Assembly (NCBI RefSeq): GCF_012972675.1
Contig: NZ_JABCRE010000002.1
Coordinates: 1,167,001-1,231,000, forward strand
Length of the DNA: 64,000 nt
Source of the DNA: Pontixanthobacter rizhaonensis
Lineage (GTDB): Bacteria > Pseudomonadota > Alphaproteobacteria > Sphingomonadales > Sphingomonadaceae
Direction of reading: 5' to 3'
Shown here in pieces: positions 46,474 through 56,154 of this stretch (position 1 is the first letter of the stretch; every line of letters starts with the position of its first letter). The position numbers and the translations under genes are program-made. A model generated the notes under the pieces. It saw only the letters and a list, made by a program, of their open reading frames with translations, did not search any database and was not told the origin of the DNA.

Positions 46474-47202
46474 CTAGCTGCCCTTCAGAGCCAAGGCGGT
46501 CTGGTTGGCGACATCTGTTACCAATGCGGCCCAGCGCGCTTGCTCAGCCTTGGTCGCAATCAGATCCTGCCTGATTTCTATAGTCAAATATGGCCTGCCA
46601 TGTGCCTCTGCATGACGGTCCATCGTCGCATTCAGCAATTTGCCTGAATAGGGTTGATTGTCGCCTACAGTAAGCCCGTGATCCCCGAACAACCGAATGG
46701 CATGACGTGCCGCCCGATCATCCTGATTATACAGTAGCGCGACTTCCCACGGGCGGTCCTCTGCTTTGGATTGCAGTTCGGGCGTAAAACTATGGAGCGC
46801 GACGATCAATTCAGGATCAGCCGCTGCCAGCCATTCAGCCATTGCCGTATGATATGGCCGGTGGAAGCGGGTGAGACGGTGTTCGATATCCGCCCCGATA
46901 TTTCCGGGTATCACATGGCCATCGCTCTCGGTCGGCACCAATCCCGGCGCATCCTCGGTCCGGTGAAGGTCGCACACTAGGCGGCTTATAGTGGCGATAT
47001 GAGCCGCGATCCCGTGTCGTCGCGCCAATCGATCCGCGATACCTTCGGTCCCGATATCGATCGCGATGTGATTGTCCAGTAGATGCTCTGGAATACCCAA
47101 TGGGACATCTTCCGGTACGAAATTGGATGCGTGATCGGCCACACAGACGATACCGCCTTTCTGTGGTTCGCCGACTTGGCGATAGGGACGATCGTCTGTC
47201 AT
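46474..47202 (-). CDS. N-formylglutamate amidohydrolase family protein
   Basis: The 242-residue protein belongs to the FGase family (HutG-like). Visible family marks are VCVADHASNFVPED near the start, HIAIDIGTEGIAD, SRLVCDLHR, VALHSFTP and the late TIEIRQDLI. No hut genes are nearby, so the substrate may be another N-formyl or related amide. The ATG at 47202 overlaps the last base of the ispE stop (TAATG), so the two are coupled. In-frame sequence further upstream lies within ispE and was rejected. Confidence 0.85.
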   Translation of the reverse strand: MTDDRPYRQVGEPQKGGIVCVADHASNFVPEDVPLGIPEHLLDNHIAIDIGTEGIADRLARRHGIAAHIATISRLVCDLHRTEDAPGLVPTESDGHVIPGNIGADIEHRLTRFHRPYHTAMAEWLAAADPELIVALHSFTPELQSKAEDRPWEVALLYNQDDRAARHAIRLFGDHGLTVGDNQPYSGKLLNATMDRHAEAHGRPYLTIEIRQDLIATKAEQARWAALVTDVANQTALALKGS

Positions 47203-48011
47203 TATCTTAGCTTGCCTTGCATCTGCCACCATTCTGGCTGGTGATGAGCAATTTCTTCCGAGGCAGCACGCATCGAAGCGTCCTCCTTGAACAAAGCAAA
47301 GCACGTCGCGCCAGATCCTGACATCCGCACCAAGAATGCATCAGAGGTTTTCAGCGCCTTCAACACGTCACCAATTTGCGGACACAAGGAAAGGGCCGGC
47401 CCTTCCAAATCGTTGCGGCCGTTCATGGCAATTTCGGACACTGAACCAGTTGGCATAGGTCCGCGGTCGTTGCCGTCCCACGCAGTGAACACTGGGCCGG
47501 TTGCCAAGGGCACGCGCGGATTGACCAACAAGACCGGCGTGCCCGTCAAATCACTGTCGATAGCTTCGAGCTCGGTTCCCGTTCCGCGTCCGATGCAGGT
47601 CAGACTGTCCACGCAGGCCGGTACATCCGCTCCGAGCTTTGCCGCGCGGTCCTGCCAATCATCGGGCAGCCGGTACAATTCACGCACAATCCGAAACACG
47701 GCGCCCGCATCAGCGGAGCCACCACCCAGACCAGCAGCAACCGGCAGGTTCTTCTCCATGACAATCTCGAGCCCTTGCGAACGCGGCAAAACGCTCAACG
47801 TTTTGGCTACAATGTTGTCCATTGGATCAGCGAGTTGCCCGCCAAACTCGCCAACGGTTTTAAGCTGATCGATATCGGCTGAGGACGCGCTTAACAGATC
47901 GCCCTGATCCACAAACGCAAACAGCGTCTCCAGCTCATGATAGCCATCATCCCGCCGCGCACGAACGTGCAGCGCAAGGTTGATTTTGGCGTAGGCTGTT
48001 TCGGTCGGCAC
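47202..48011 (-). CDS. ispE: 4-diphosphocytidyl-2-C-methyl-D-erythritol kinase
   Basis: IspE phosphorylates CDP-methylerythritol in the MEP pathway to isoprenoids (quinones, carotenoids). The 269-residue GHMP kinase starts AYAKINLAL, has the ATP loop PVAAGLGGGSADAGA and the C-terminal RMSGSGATCF. The start codon is GTG with GGGGAG upstream, and that site lies in a possible hairpin. It is translationally coupled to the FGase-family gene. Confidence 0.95.
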   Translation of the reverse strand: MPTETAYAKINLALHVRARRDDGYHELETLFAFVDQGDLLSASSADIDQLKTVGEFGGQLADPMDNIVAKTLSVLPRSQGLEIVMEKNLPVAAGLGGGSADAGAVFRIVRELYRLPDDWQDRAAKLGADVPACVDSLTCIGRGTGTELEAIDSDLTGTPVLLVNPRVPLATGPVFTAWDGNDRGPMPTGSVSEIAMNGRNDLEGPALSLCPQIGDVLKALKTSDAFLVRMSGSGATCFALFKEDASMRAASEEIAHHQPEWWQMQGKLR

Positions 48012-48017
48012 TTAATT

Positions 48018-48034
48018 CTCCCCAAAACAGGGAG
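48018..48034 (-). promoter_or_regulatory. Hairpin covering the ispE ribosome-binding site
   Basis: On the minus strand CTCCC (48030-48034) can pair with GGGAG (48018-48022) around a seven-base loop. The second arm is the Shine-Dalgarno sequence of ispE, so the stem could limit translation. The stem is short and its effect is only inferred. Confidence 0.3.
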
Positions 48035-48076
48035 TATTGTTGGCAATAATCCAATCGGCTTTGCTCACCAATCACA

Positions 48077-49747
48077 TCACATATTCGGATAATTCGGCCC
48101 GCCGCCGCCTTCGGGCGTGGTCCAGTTGATGTTCTGGTTCGGGTCTTTGATATCGCAGGTTTTGCAATGGACGCAGTTTTGCGAGTTGATTTGGAATTTC
48201 ATCTCGCCATCTTCCTGCTCCAGCCATTCATACACACCGGCAGGGCAATAGCGCGTTGATGGTCCGCCATATACGCCCAGCTCGCTTTGCTTTTGCAGGT
48301 CCCAATCCTTGACCTTCAGATGGACCGGCTGGTCCTCTGCATGGTTGGTATAGCTGAACGCGACCGACGTCAGGCGGTCAAAGCTGATCACGCCATCCGG
48401 TTTCGGATAGTCGATCGGACGGAACAGATCGGCGCGGCCCGTATGGGTATAATCCGGCTCATGCTTCATCGAAATCGGCAGGCCGATCCGCAATTGCCGC
48501 ATCCACATATCAATACCCGCAACCACAGTACCGATATCGCCGCCAAATTTGGCCACCGCAGGCTGCGCGTTTTGAACCAGTTTCAGCTCTTTTGCGATCC
48601 AGCTTTCGCGGAGGTTCGCGTCGTAGTCAGCCAGTTCGGTCTTCTCATGTCCTGCTGCGACTGCCGCTGCTGCAGCTTCGGCGGCGAGCATGCCGCTCTT
48701 CATCGCAGTGTGGCTGCCCTTAATGCGCGGAACGTTTACGAAGCCCGCCGCGCAGCCAATCAATGCGCCACCCGGAAATGCGAGCTTCGGCACAGATTGC
48801 CAGCCACCTTCATTGATGGCGCGTGCACCATACGCCACGCGCTTACCGCCTTCGAGATATTCCTTGATTGCGGGATGCGTTTTCCAGCGTTGGAATTCCT
48901 GGAACGGAGAAACATAGGGATTTTGATAATCAAGCGCCGTCACGAAGCCGAGCGCAACTTGGCCGTTGGCTTGGTGATATAGGAAACCGCCACCCCAACT
49001 ATCGCTTTCAGACAAAGGCCAGCCTTGCGTGTGGATCACGCGGCCCGGTACGTGCTTGTCGGGATCAATGTCCCACAATTCTTTGATGCCAAGGCCGTAA
49101 ACCTGCGGTTGGCAATCCGCCTCTAGGTTGAACTTGGCCTTCATTTCCTTGGTCAGATTACCGCGAACACCCTCTGCAAACAGAGTATATTTCGCCTCGA
49201 TTTCCATGCCCGGTTGGAAGTCTGGCTTGTGCGATCCGTCTTCGGCAATACCCATATCTTGGGTAATCACACCGCTGACGGCGCCCGCATCATCAAACAT
49301 CACTTCTGCCGCAGGGAAGCCCGGGAATACCATTACGCCCAATGCTTCTGCCTGATCACCGAGCCAGCGGGTCAAACTGCCCAGCGAGCCGGTGTAGCAC
49401 CCATTGTTCGACATGAATGGAGGCATCGCGATGTGCGGCATATTGTAGCTTTTGTTTTTGGACAAAACCCAATGCAAATTGTCCGTCACCGGCGTTTCCG
49501 CCATCGGGCAATCCATGTCGCGCCATTCCGGAATCAACTCATCCAATGACTTGGGATCGACCACCGCGCCTGAAAGGATATGCGCGCCGATTTCAGATCC
49601 TTTTTCAAGAACCACGACTTCCAGCTCATCATTGATTTGCTTGAGCCGGATCGCCGCTGCGAGGCCAGCAACCCCGCCGCCAACAATCACGACATCGCAA
49701 GGCATCGATTCCCGCTCAATGGTTTCGGCGATAGGTTCGGCGCTCAT
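48077..49747 (-). CDS. Electron transfer flavoprotein-ubiquinone oxidoreductase
   Basis: ETF-QO carries electrons from acyl-CoA and other dehydrogenases, via ETF, to ubiquinone in the inner membrane. The 556-residue protein has the FAD motif VVIVGGGVAGLAAA near residue 19 and the membrane/quinone region in the middle. The C-terminal [4Fe-4S] site is CPAGVYEW with NCVHCKTCDIKDPNQNINW. Length and order match the family. It is followed after 65 bases by ispE and is divergent from the UDG-like gene. No etfAB genes are in the window. Confidence 0.96.
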   Translation of the reverse strand: MSAEPIAETIERESMPCDVVIVGGGVAGLAAAIRLKQINDELEVVVLEKGSEIGAHILSGAVVDPKSLDELIPEWRDMDCPMAETPVTDNLHWVLSKNKSYNMPHIAMPPFMSNNGCYTGSLGSLTRWLGDQAEALGVMVFPGFPAAEVMFDDAGAVSGVITQDMGIAEDGSHKPDFQPGMEIEAKYTLFAEGVRGNLTKEMKAKFNLEADCQPQVYGLGIKELWDIDPDKHVPGRVIHTQGWPLSESDSWGGGFLYHQANGQVALGFVTALDYQNPYVSPFQEFQRWKTHPAIKEYLEGGKRVAYGARAINEGGWQSVPKLAFPGGALIGCAAGFVNVPRIKGSHTAMKSGMLAAEAAAAAVAAGHEKTELADYDANLRESWIAKELKLVQNAQPAVAKFGGDIGTVVAGIDMWMRQLRIGLPISMKHEPDYTHTGRADLFRPIDYPKPDGVISFDRLTSVAFSYTNHAEDQPVHLKVKDWDLQKQSELGVYGGPSTRYCPAGVYEWLEQEDGEMKFQINSQNCVHCKTCDIKDPNQNINWTTPEGGGGPNYPNM

Positions 49748-49831
49748 CCGGTCTGTCCTTCAGGTAAACTGCATTAGAATATGGCGGAAACCCTTGAATA
49801 GTACAGCGCAGCAGGTCAAGACCTGTCCATC

Positions 49832-50599
49832 ATGACCGGTCCCTCCGCCACCCCTACTGACGGCAATCTTGTCGAAGAATTTGAAGCCGCTTTGGCGTGG
49901 TGGAATGCGGCGGGTGTCGATCAGGATTTCTCCGATGACGCTACGGACTGGCTGGCAGAACCCGAACCTGCATCAGCGCCTTCTGCCAATGCTGCTCCGC
50001 CCGCGATCAAGAAGAAAGTCGCCCCGCCCCCTCCGCCGCCTCCCAAAATTGGTGGCGAAAAAGATTCATGGCCGACCGATCTTGCCGGATTTCAGCATTG
50101 GTGGGTGAACAATTCATCCATCGACGAAGGCGGCGCTTTTCCGGTGATTGGGCCGGCAGGTGATGCGGGTGCACAACTGATGGTGATCGTAGCTGAACCG
50201 GAGGAGAGCGATGTTGAAACCCTGCTGAGCGGGCCACACGGCAATCTGCTGGCCGGAATGATGCGGGCTGCGAATATTAGCGCAGGTGAAATATACACAG
50301 CGTCCGTTTTGCGCCGCCATACGCCGATGCCCGATTGGCAAGCACTAACCTCGTCCGGGATTGGCGATTTAACGCTGCATCATGTCAAACTTGCCGCGCC
50401 AAAACGGATTCTTACCTTCGGACGCAACATTCCGCCGCTTTTTGGGAACGATACGGCGCAAGGTGGTGCAATTTTACAAAATGTTAACCATGAAGGTCGA
50501 AGCACACCATCAATGGGTGTCGGATCACTGTCAGACTTACTGCGTTCGGCAGGAAGACGGCAAAGGTTCTGGCAGCGCTGGCTCGAATGGACGGAATAG
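49832..50599 (+). CDS. Uracil-DNA glycosylase superfamily-like protein, probably degenerate
   Basis: The 255-residue protein has an N-terminal Ala/Pro-rich part with a run of seven prolines at residues 66-72. The C-terminal domain resembles family 4 uracil-DNA glycosylases: SGPHGNLLAGMMRAANI and EIYTASVLRRHTP match the GxxGxLLD..L and vYItNvvk blocks. The usual catalytic GEAPG motif is replaced by VAEPEES and the late H-P-S/A-x motif by NHEGRSTPS. It may have lost glycosylase activity. The last 13 bases overlap the transglycosylase gene. Confidence 0.6.
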   Translation: MTGPSATPTDGNLVEEFEAALAWWNAAGVDQDFSDDATDWLAEPEPASAPSANAAPPAIKKKVAPPPPPPPKIGGEKDSWPTDLAGFQHWWVNNSSIDEGGAFPVIGPAGDAGAQLMVIVAEPEESDVETLLSGPHGNLLAGMMRAANISAGEIYTASVLRRHTPMPDWQALTSSGIGDLTLHHVKLAAPKRILTFGRNIPPLFGNDTAQGGAILQNVNHEGRSTPSMGVGSLSDLLRSAGRRQRFWQRWLEWTE

Positions 50600-52395
50600 T
50601 TGGTTTGAAAAACTCTCGCGGAATTTATGGTACGCTGGCAATTGCGCTGAGTGCGTTTGTGGGTGGCTCGTTTGCGTATTCAGCACCGGCTGCGGCCAAT
50701 CCTGTAGTATCCAACAGCAGTGCGGCGGAATATTTCCGGGCCCGCACCCAAACCAGCCAAGTCCCCACTCTGCTAAGCCGCAGTGACAAGAATTTTTACC
50801 GGACGTTGTTTGACGCGATTGACGATCAGAATTGGTCGCGCGTTGAAACGATGCTGGCGAGCCGTGCTGACGGGCCTTTGCATCAAGTCGCCCGCGCCGA
50901 ATATTACTTGCACGCCAACAGTCCCCGTGTGGAAGGCAACCAAATTCAGAACTGGCTCAGCGCCAGTCGGGAACTCCCGCAAGCCAGTCAGCTCAGCCGG
51001 CTTGGCGAACGCCGCGGTCTGGAGCAGGTGTTTTCACTGCCGCGCGAGCAGGCATTTGTCCGGCAGCCTTATGCCTCGAAGCGCATTCGTCCTTCTTCGG
51101 TAAAAGACGGCACAATGCCGGGCTCTGTCCGCAGCGCCATTCTGGACCGGATCAAAAACGATGATCCCGACGGCGCAAAACAATTGCTAGACGGGATTGA
51201 TGCGAGCCTGAGCGGAGCCGCGCGCGCCGAATGGCGCCAACGCGTGGCATTTAGCTATTACATAGAAAATAATGATCCAGCCGCTTTCGCGGTCGCGCGG
51301 ACTGTTAACGAAGCAAGCGGCGCATGGGTTGCCGAAGGCAATTGGGTTGCAGGCCTCGCCGCATGGCGGATGCAAGATTGCGGCAGCGCAGCTGTGTATT
51401 TTGAACAAGCTGCGATGGGTTCCACCAATAACGAACTCACCGCCGCGGCCCGCTATTGGGCAAGCCGGTCCTACATCCGGTGCCGCGCTCCAGAACGCTC
51501 TGCGGAGCAATTGCGCGCAGCCGCGTTGATGGACGAAACACTTTACGGCATGCTCGCCCGCGAACAATTGGGGCAGTCGCTGCCACAAACCCATTCCAGC
51601 GCTGATTTCGATCTAACCGATTGGAACAGTTTGCGCGGCGAAGAAAACGTCCGCACAGCAGTCGCGCTGGCAGAGATTGGCCGGGATAATCTGGCAGACG
51701 AAGTCCTTCGTCATCAGGCCAAGATTGGTGACGCATCGCAGTATAATGCGCTGTCACGATTGGCCCGCGAATTGGGTGTTCCTTCTACGCAATTATGGAT
51801 GGCGCATAATGCACCGCGCGGTGCACAGTCAGAGCCAGCACTCCGCTTCCCTGCACCGCGGTGGGAGCCCGTCAATGGCTGGAAAGTCGATCCGGCGCTG
51901 GCCTATGCCCACACTCTGCAAGAATCGAATTTCCGCCCGGCTGTGGTTAGTCCCGCTGGCGCGCGCGGTTTAATGCAAATCATGCCTGCTGCGGCCATTG
52001 ATCATCGCGCAAAGTTGGGCGTGCGCGGTGATGCACGCGATTTGTCCAAGCCTGAAATCAATCTCGCTTTTGGGCAGGAACATCTGAACATGCTGCGCGA
52101 CAGCCAAGCGACGCAAGGCAAATTGCCGAAGATCATGGCGGCTTACAACGCTGGCCTGCGACCGGTAGGCCGTTGGAACAGCGAAATCCGCGATCAAGGC
52201 GATGCGCTTCTGTATATGGAAAGCATTCCGTATTGGGAAACACGCGGCTATGTCGCCATCGTAATGCGCAATTACTGGATGTATGAACGGCAAGCAGGCG
52301 GCGCATCTGAAAGCCGCAAAGCCTTGGCCGAAGGACAATGGCCCGGCTTCCCCGAACTATCCGGCAGCAGAGTCCGGTTTAGCTCAGCCAACTAA
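50587..52395 (+). CDS. slt: Soluble lytic murein transglycosylase
   Basis: This periplasmic enzyme cleaves glycan strands to 1,6-anhydromuramic products. The 602-residue protein has a signal peptide (ending AAANP, about residue 38), a long helical region of the Slt70 doughnut type (60-420), and a C-terminal SLT domain. The catalytic Glu is in TLQESNFRP, followed by SPAGARGLMQIMP and AAYNAG. The start overlaps the UDG-like gene by 13 bases, so the two are co-transcribed. moaB follows 12 bases later. Confidence 0.92.
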   Translation: MDGIVGLKNSRGIYGTLAIALSAFVGGSFAYSAPAAANPVVSNSSAAEYFRARTQTSQVPTLLSRSDKNFYRTLFDAIDDQNWSRVETMLASRADGPLHQVARAEYYLHANSPRVEGNQIQNWLSASRELPQASQLSRLGERRGLEQVFSLPREQAFVRQPYASKRIRPSSVKDGTMPGSVRSAILDRIKNDDPDGAKQLLDGIDASLSGAARAEWRQRVAFSYYIENNDPAAFAVARTVNEASGAWVAEGNWVAGLAAWRMQDCGSAAVYFEQAAMGSTNNELTAAARYWASRSYIRCRAPERSAEQLRAAALMDETLYGMLAREQLGQSLPQTHSSADFDLTDWNSLRGEENVRTAVALAEIGRDNLADEVLRHQAKIGDASQYNALSRLARELGVPSTQLWMAHNAPRGAQSEPALRFPAPRWEPVNGWKVDPALAYAHTLQESNFRPAVVSPAGARGLMQIMPAAAIDHRAKLGVRGDARDLSKPEINLAFGQEHLNMLRDSQATQGKLPKIMAAYNAGLRPVGRWNSEIRDQGDALLYMESIPYWETRGYVAIVMRNYWMYERQAGGASESRKALAEGQWPGFPELSGSRVRFSSAN

Positions 52396-52407
52396 CAGGC
52401 GTTCCAA

Positions 52408-52935
52408 ATGGCAATTGATGAAAGTCTGACCTTCAAACCGATCAACATTGCCGTTTTAACCGTATCCGATACCCGCACGATTGAGGATGACACTTCGGGC
52501 AACATCCTGATTGATCGGCTGACCGGCGCGGGACACAGCCTGGCAGAACGGGCGATCGTCACAGACGATGCCGTTCTGGTCGCACAGCAGCTCACGCAAT
52601 GGATCGATAGCGACACGGTCGACGCCATTATCACCACCGGAGGCACTGGCCTAACCGGGCGAGACGTGACCCCCGAGGCTCTCGACATGGTGAAAGAAAA
52701 AGACATCCCCGGTTTCGGCGAAGTGTTTCGCTATCTCAGCCTAAAAACCATCGGCACCAGCACCGTACAAAGCCGCGCCTGTGCTGTGGTAACACGCAGC
52801 ACATATATCTTCGCGTTACCCGGATCGAATGGTGCAGTGAAAGATGGCTGGGACGGTATTCTGGCAGAACAATTGGACAGCCGGAACCGGCCCTGCAATT
52901 TTGTGGATTTGATTCCCAGACTGCGCGAGGTTTAG
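52408..52935 (+). CDS. moaB: Molybdenum cofactor biosynthesis protein B
   Basis: MoaB/MogA-fold proteins adenylate molybdopterin before molybdenum insertion. The 175-residue protein has the conserved TTGGTGLTGRDVTPEAL and the late ALPGSNGAVKDGW. The assignment to MoaB and not MogA follows length and composition. No other moa or mob gene is adjacent. It overlaps the convergent YcxB-like gene by four bases. Confidence 0.92.
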   Translation: MAIDESLTFKPINIAVLTVSDTRTIEDDTSGNILIDRLTGAGHSLAERAIVTDDAVLVAQQLTQWIDSDTVDAIITTGGTGLTGRDVTPEALDMVKEKDIPGFGEVFRYLSLKTIGTSTVQSRACAVVTRSTYIFALPGSNGAVKDGWDGILAEQLDSRNRPCNFVDLIPRLREV

Positions 52936-53456
52936 GCCCGCTGCGGTCCCTTGCTTTCAAGGCAGCTTCGAACAGCAACCACCTGTTCTTCCGACATATC
53001 TCGCTTTGGCAGAATATTGTACAGCATCGCTGACTGGTACAGCATAAAATAGTCTTCAGTTTCGTGCCAGCGATGGAACTCGTCCCATGCAAATCGGGCA
53101 TGAGAGCGCTCATTTCCCAATTCAATCTGATCCTCGTCAAAACTGAATGTCACAGGTTCACCCAGCGATACAGATTGACGAAATTGCCGCCGTGCAGACA
53201 ATGGTACCGATACCCAACGGAGCAACCCGATCATCAGCCCTAGTGTTACAAATCCAGATCCTGCCATGATGAGCAGCACGTCCAGAAACTCGCCGTCGCG
53301 TGCCAGCAACCATGCCACCGCTGTAATGACCACGACTATCACGCTCACAAAAATTGCGAACGGCCGCCGCTTCAAAGCCAGTCGCTGAAACGCCAGTGCG
53401 GCGGCAACAACATCCTGTTCTGTATGGGTGGTTTGGAAGCTACTGCTGTTTGGCAT
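52932..53456 (-). CDS. YcxB-like membrane protein
   Basis: The 174-residue protein has two hydrophobic helices (about residues 33-51 and 58-80) in its N-terminal half. A soluble C-terminal domain contains FDEDQIELGNERSHARFAWDEFHRWHETEDYFMLY, in which the W-x-x-F/I-x-x-W and Y/F-rich pattern is typical of YcxB domains. Function is unknown. AAGG precedes the ATG. Confidence 0.68.
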   Translation of the reverse strand: MPNSSSFQTTHTEQDVVAAALAFQRLALKRRPFAIFVSVIVVVITAVAWLLARDGEFLDVLLIMAGSGFVTLGLMIGLLRWVSVPLSARRQFRQSVSLGEPVTFSFDEDQIELGNERSHARFAWDEFHRWHETEDYFMLYQSAMLYNILPKRDMSEEQVVAVRSCLESKGPQRA

Positions 53457-53542
53457 GGCTTACCTTTATCCGACACGACCGGGATTTTCTATAGACGCTA
53501 CAAAGGCCAGACAGGCAGGAAACCTCTCGCTATGGAGCACGA

Positions 53543-53971
53543 ATGGCCGGTTATCTTACACTATTCATGTCAGCCCTTATCGCTGCGACGATCCTGCCTA
53601 TGCAATCAGAAGCTATTTTGGTGGGGTTACTGGTTGCAGACGGATATTCCGTCATATTGCTGCTCGCGGTAGCGACGGTGGGAAACGTATTGGGATCAGT
53701 CATCAATTGGTACTTGGGGCGGCATTTGCTGCGGTACAAAGACAAACGCTGGTTCCCCGCCTCAACGCAGCAATTGGAGCGCGCGCAAGAATGGTACGGA
53801 CGGTACGGCCGGTGGTCATTATTAGGGAGCTGGCTACCATTCGTGGGTGACCCGCTTACCTTGGCCGCAGGTGTATTGCGGGAGCCGATCAGCTCATTTC
53901 TGATACTGGTAACGATTGCCAAGGCGGGGCGGTATATAGTGCTGGCCGCGATAACTTTAGCCTGGTTCTAG
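53543..53971 (+). CDS. YqaA-family DedA-like membrane protein
   Basis: The 142-residue protein has about four hydrophobic segments and the SNARE-associated/VTT pattern: NVLGSVINWYLGR, then a soluble loop, then GRWSLLGSWLPFVGDPLTLAAGVLR. Family members are thought to move or flip lipids in the inner membrane. GGAG lies five bases before the ATG. It is divergent from the YcxB-like gene. Confidence 0.82.
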   Translation: MAGYLTLFMSALIAATILPMQSEAILVGLLVADGYSVILLLAVATVGNVLGSVINWYLGRHLLRYKDKRWFPASTQQLERAQEWYGRYGRWSLLGSWLPFVGDPLTLAAGVLREPISSFLILVTIAKAGRYIVLAAITLAWF

Positions 53972-54014
53972 CGCGAAAGGAATTTTACCCTAGCTGACGA
54001 CATCCGCCAGGGGT

Positions 54015-54449
54015 TCACCCAAACCCTCCGCCGGTTTCGCCCGGTTCGAACCGCATCAGGCGGCTATCGACCAATGCAGCGGTGCGGTTCACAACAGCCA
54101 GCTGATAGTTCGCATCCGTGATCATTTCAAAGAAGGCCCCCGCATTGGGATAATGCGCGACAAAGCCGCTATGCCATTGTTTGGCATCGGGGCCCGTCAC
54201 CATCGTTTGAAATGCACCGCGCCATACGATGCTGCCGCCAACGCGCTCAAAAATGGGCCCGCTGGTTTTGCCGTATTCCACATAGGCCCGCCGTCCGCTC
54301 CAACCCTTATCCGCGTGCTCATGCCCTGCTGGATATTCCGCTTGATCGCGAAATTGCAGCAGGTTGAGCATCTGGATAGGCTCGTCGCGCGGCAGGTCTT
54401 TGAAGGCCTGAAAGTTGGCCGGGCTTGGATCAATATAGGTTTGCGACAT
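54015..54449 (-). CDS. DUF1330 family protein
   Basis: The 144-residue protein is a small ferredoxin-like fold of the DUF1330/antibiotic-monooxygenase type. Recognisable parts are MLNLLQFRDQAEYP near the start, YGKTSGPIFERVGG in the middle and FFEMITDANYQLAVVNRTAALVDSRLM. Function unknown. It follows the acyl-CoA ligase gene by two bases and is probably co-transcribed with it. Confidence 0.75.
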   Translation of the reverse strand: MSQTYIDPSPANFQAFKDLPRDEPIQMLNLLQFRDQAEYPAGHEHADKGWSGRRAYVEYGKTSGPIFERVGGSIVWRGAFQTMVTGPDAKQWHSGFVAHYPNAGAFFEMITDANYQLAVVNRTAALVDSRLMRFEPGETGGGFG

Positions 54450-54451
54450 AT

Positions 54452-56074
54452 CTACCCCGCCAACGTATAATCGCTGAACCGCTCGCGCAGATCTTTTTTG
54501 CTGATCTTGCCCGTTGCAGTGTGCGGGATGTCATCCACAAATTCGATTGCATCGGGCATCCACCATTTGGCAATCAATGGGGCAAGGTGCGCATTAATAT
54601 CATCAGCCGTCACGCTGGAACCTGGATTGCGAACTACGAAAAGTACCGGGCGCTCATCCCATTTGGGGTGCGGCATCCCGATACAGGCGGCTTCTGCCAC
54701 TTCAGCATGACCGACAGCGGCATTTTCGAGCTCCACCGAACTGATCCATTCACCGCCAGATTTGATCACGTCTTTGGTCCGGTCGGTCAGCTGCAAGGTG
54801 CCATCAGGGTGGATGATGCCAACATCGCCTGTATCGAACCAGCCGTTCTCGTCGGCGCAGTCCTCCTCCGCTTTGTAATATCGCTTAATGATCCAGGGCC
54901 CACGAATTTGTAGTGCGCCGGATGTCTTGCCATCACGCGGCAGTTCGATGCTTGGATCATCCAGATCAATCGTGCGTAGTTCGACGCCGAAGATCGGACG
55001 TCCTTGCATCGCGGTTTTATCGACCTTTTGCTCAAAAGTCAGATCGTCCCAATCATGGGTTGGCCCGCCAACCGTGCCAATCGGGCTGGTTTCCGTCATG
55101 CCCCAAGCGTGTTGAACACGTGTGCCGTTCTTCATCAGCCGTTCGATCATAAAGCGCGGACAGGCCGAGCCGCCGATTGTGGCAGCTTTCAACTTCGGCA
55201 GATCAAGCCCTTGGGCGTCGCAATACTGGAAATGGGCGAGCCACACTGTCGGCACCCCTGCACTATCCGTCACGCCTTCGCGTTCCATCAACTCATGCAG
55301 AACGGCGGGGTCGTTTACGGCGGAGAATACGAATTTGATACCCGCCATCGCACCTGCATAGGGCAGACCCCAGCTTGCCGCGTGGAACATCGGCACAACC
55401 GGCAACATCACGCTGGAGGCACTGAAATTGAAGGTCGAGGGTTGAAGGCCGGATATGGCATGGAGCACTGTTGAACGGTGCTCATATTGCACGCCCTTGG
55501 GGTTACCTGTCGTACCACTGGTGTAACAGATCATGCATGGGTCACGCTCATCACCGGTTACCCACTCAAAATTGCCGTCCTGCTCGCCGATCCAATCTTC
55601 AAAAGCCAGCCCATCAAAACCATCTGCCGGATCGTAGCAGATATAGTGCTCAATCGTGGTCCATTTGGACTTCATTTTATCAATAATCGGCTGAAACGCG
55701 GCGTCGTAAATCAGCGCTTTGTCTTCAGCGTGATTGGCAATGTACTCCAGCTGGTCTTCGAACAATCGCGGGTTAATTGTGTGGAGCACGCCGCCCATCC
55801 CGGCAACGCCGTACCAGCTGACCAAATGGCGGGAATGGTTCATCGCCAGGCTAGCAACTTTATCGCCTTTCTTTAGGCCCAGCGCCTGCAGCGCCTGCGC
55901 CATCTTCAAGGCATCGCTGCGAATACCCGCCCAGTTGGTCCGGGTTTCTGTACCATCAGCCCAGCGGGATACGATCTCGCGATCACCCGCCTCCCGTGCG
56001 GCGTGATCGATCACATGAGTCACCCGCATGGTCCAATCCTGCATCGCTCCTAAAGCTACAGTTCCCATCAGCAT
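54452..56074 (-). CDS. Fatty acid-CoA ligase (AMP-forming)
   Basis: The 540-residue adenylate-forming enzyme activates a medium- or long-chain fatty acid to acyl-CoA for degradation or lipid synthesis. It has the P-loop [26 protein letters not shown], the adenine-site [24 protein letters not shown] and the C-terminal [13 protein letters not shown] with the catalytic Lys. An ATG at 56074 or 56068 may be used; GGAG lies upstream of both. It is unrelated to the exosortase-linked ligase except at superfamily level. Confidence 0.92.
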   Translation of the reverse strand: MLMGTVALGAMQDWTMRVTHVIDHAAREAGDREIVSRWADGTETRTNWAGIRSDALKMAQALQALGLKKGDKVASLAMNHSRHLVSWYGVAGMGGVLHTINPRLFEDQLEYIANHAEDKALIYDAAFQPIIDKMKSKWTTIEHYICYDPADGFDGLAFEDWIGEQDGNFEWVTGDERDPCMICYTSGTTGNPKGVQYEHRSTVLHAISGLQPSTFNFSASSVMLPVVPMFHAASWGLPYAGAMAGIKFVFSAVNDPAVLHELMEREGVTDSAGVPTVWLAHFQYCDAQGLDLPKLKAATIGGSACPRFMIERLMKNGTRVQHAWGMTETSPIGTVGGPTHDWDDLTFEQKVDKTAMQGRPIFGVELRTIDLDDPSIELPRDGKTSGALQIRGPWIIKRYYKAEEDCADENGWFDTGDVGIIHPDGTLQLTDRTKDVIKSGGEWISSVELENAAVGHAEVAEAACIGMPHPKWDERPVLFVVRNPGSSVTADDINAHLAPLIAKWWMPDAIEFVDDIPHTATGKISKKDLRERFSDYTLAG

Positions 56075-56154
56075 TCTCTCCGAAATTTATATTGTTGTTG
56101 TACGCACCATGCCTTTGCTTGCCAGTCAAGGCAATCACTCTAAGAACCGAATGT

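Noticed and set aside
48287-48982. A 231-codon plus-strand frame inside the ETF-QO gene
   Set aside because: The opposite strand encodes a full ETF-QO with all cofactor motifs; the antisense peptide has no domain character.
54040-54060. tRNA T-loop-like GGTTCGAACC
   Set aside because: It lies in the coding sequence of the DUF1330 protein and no acceptor stem or anticodon arm can be built around it.
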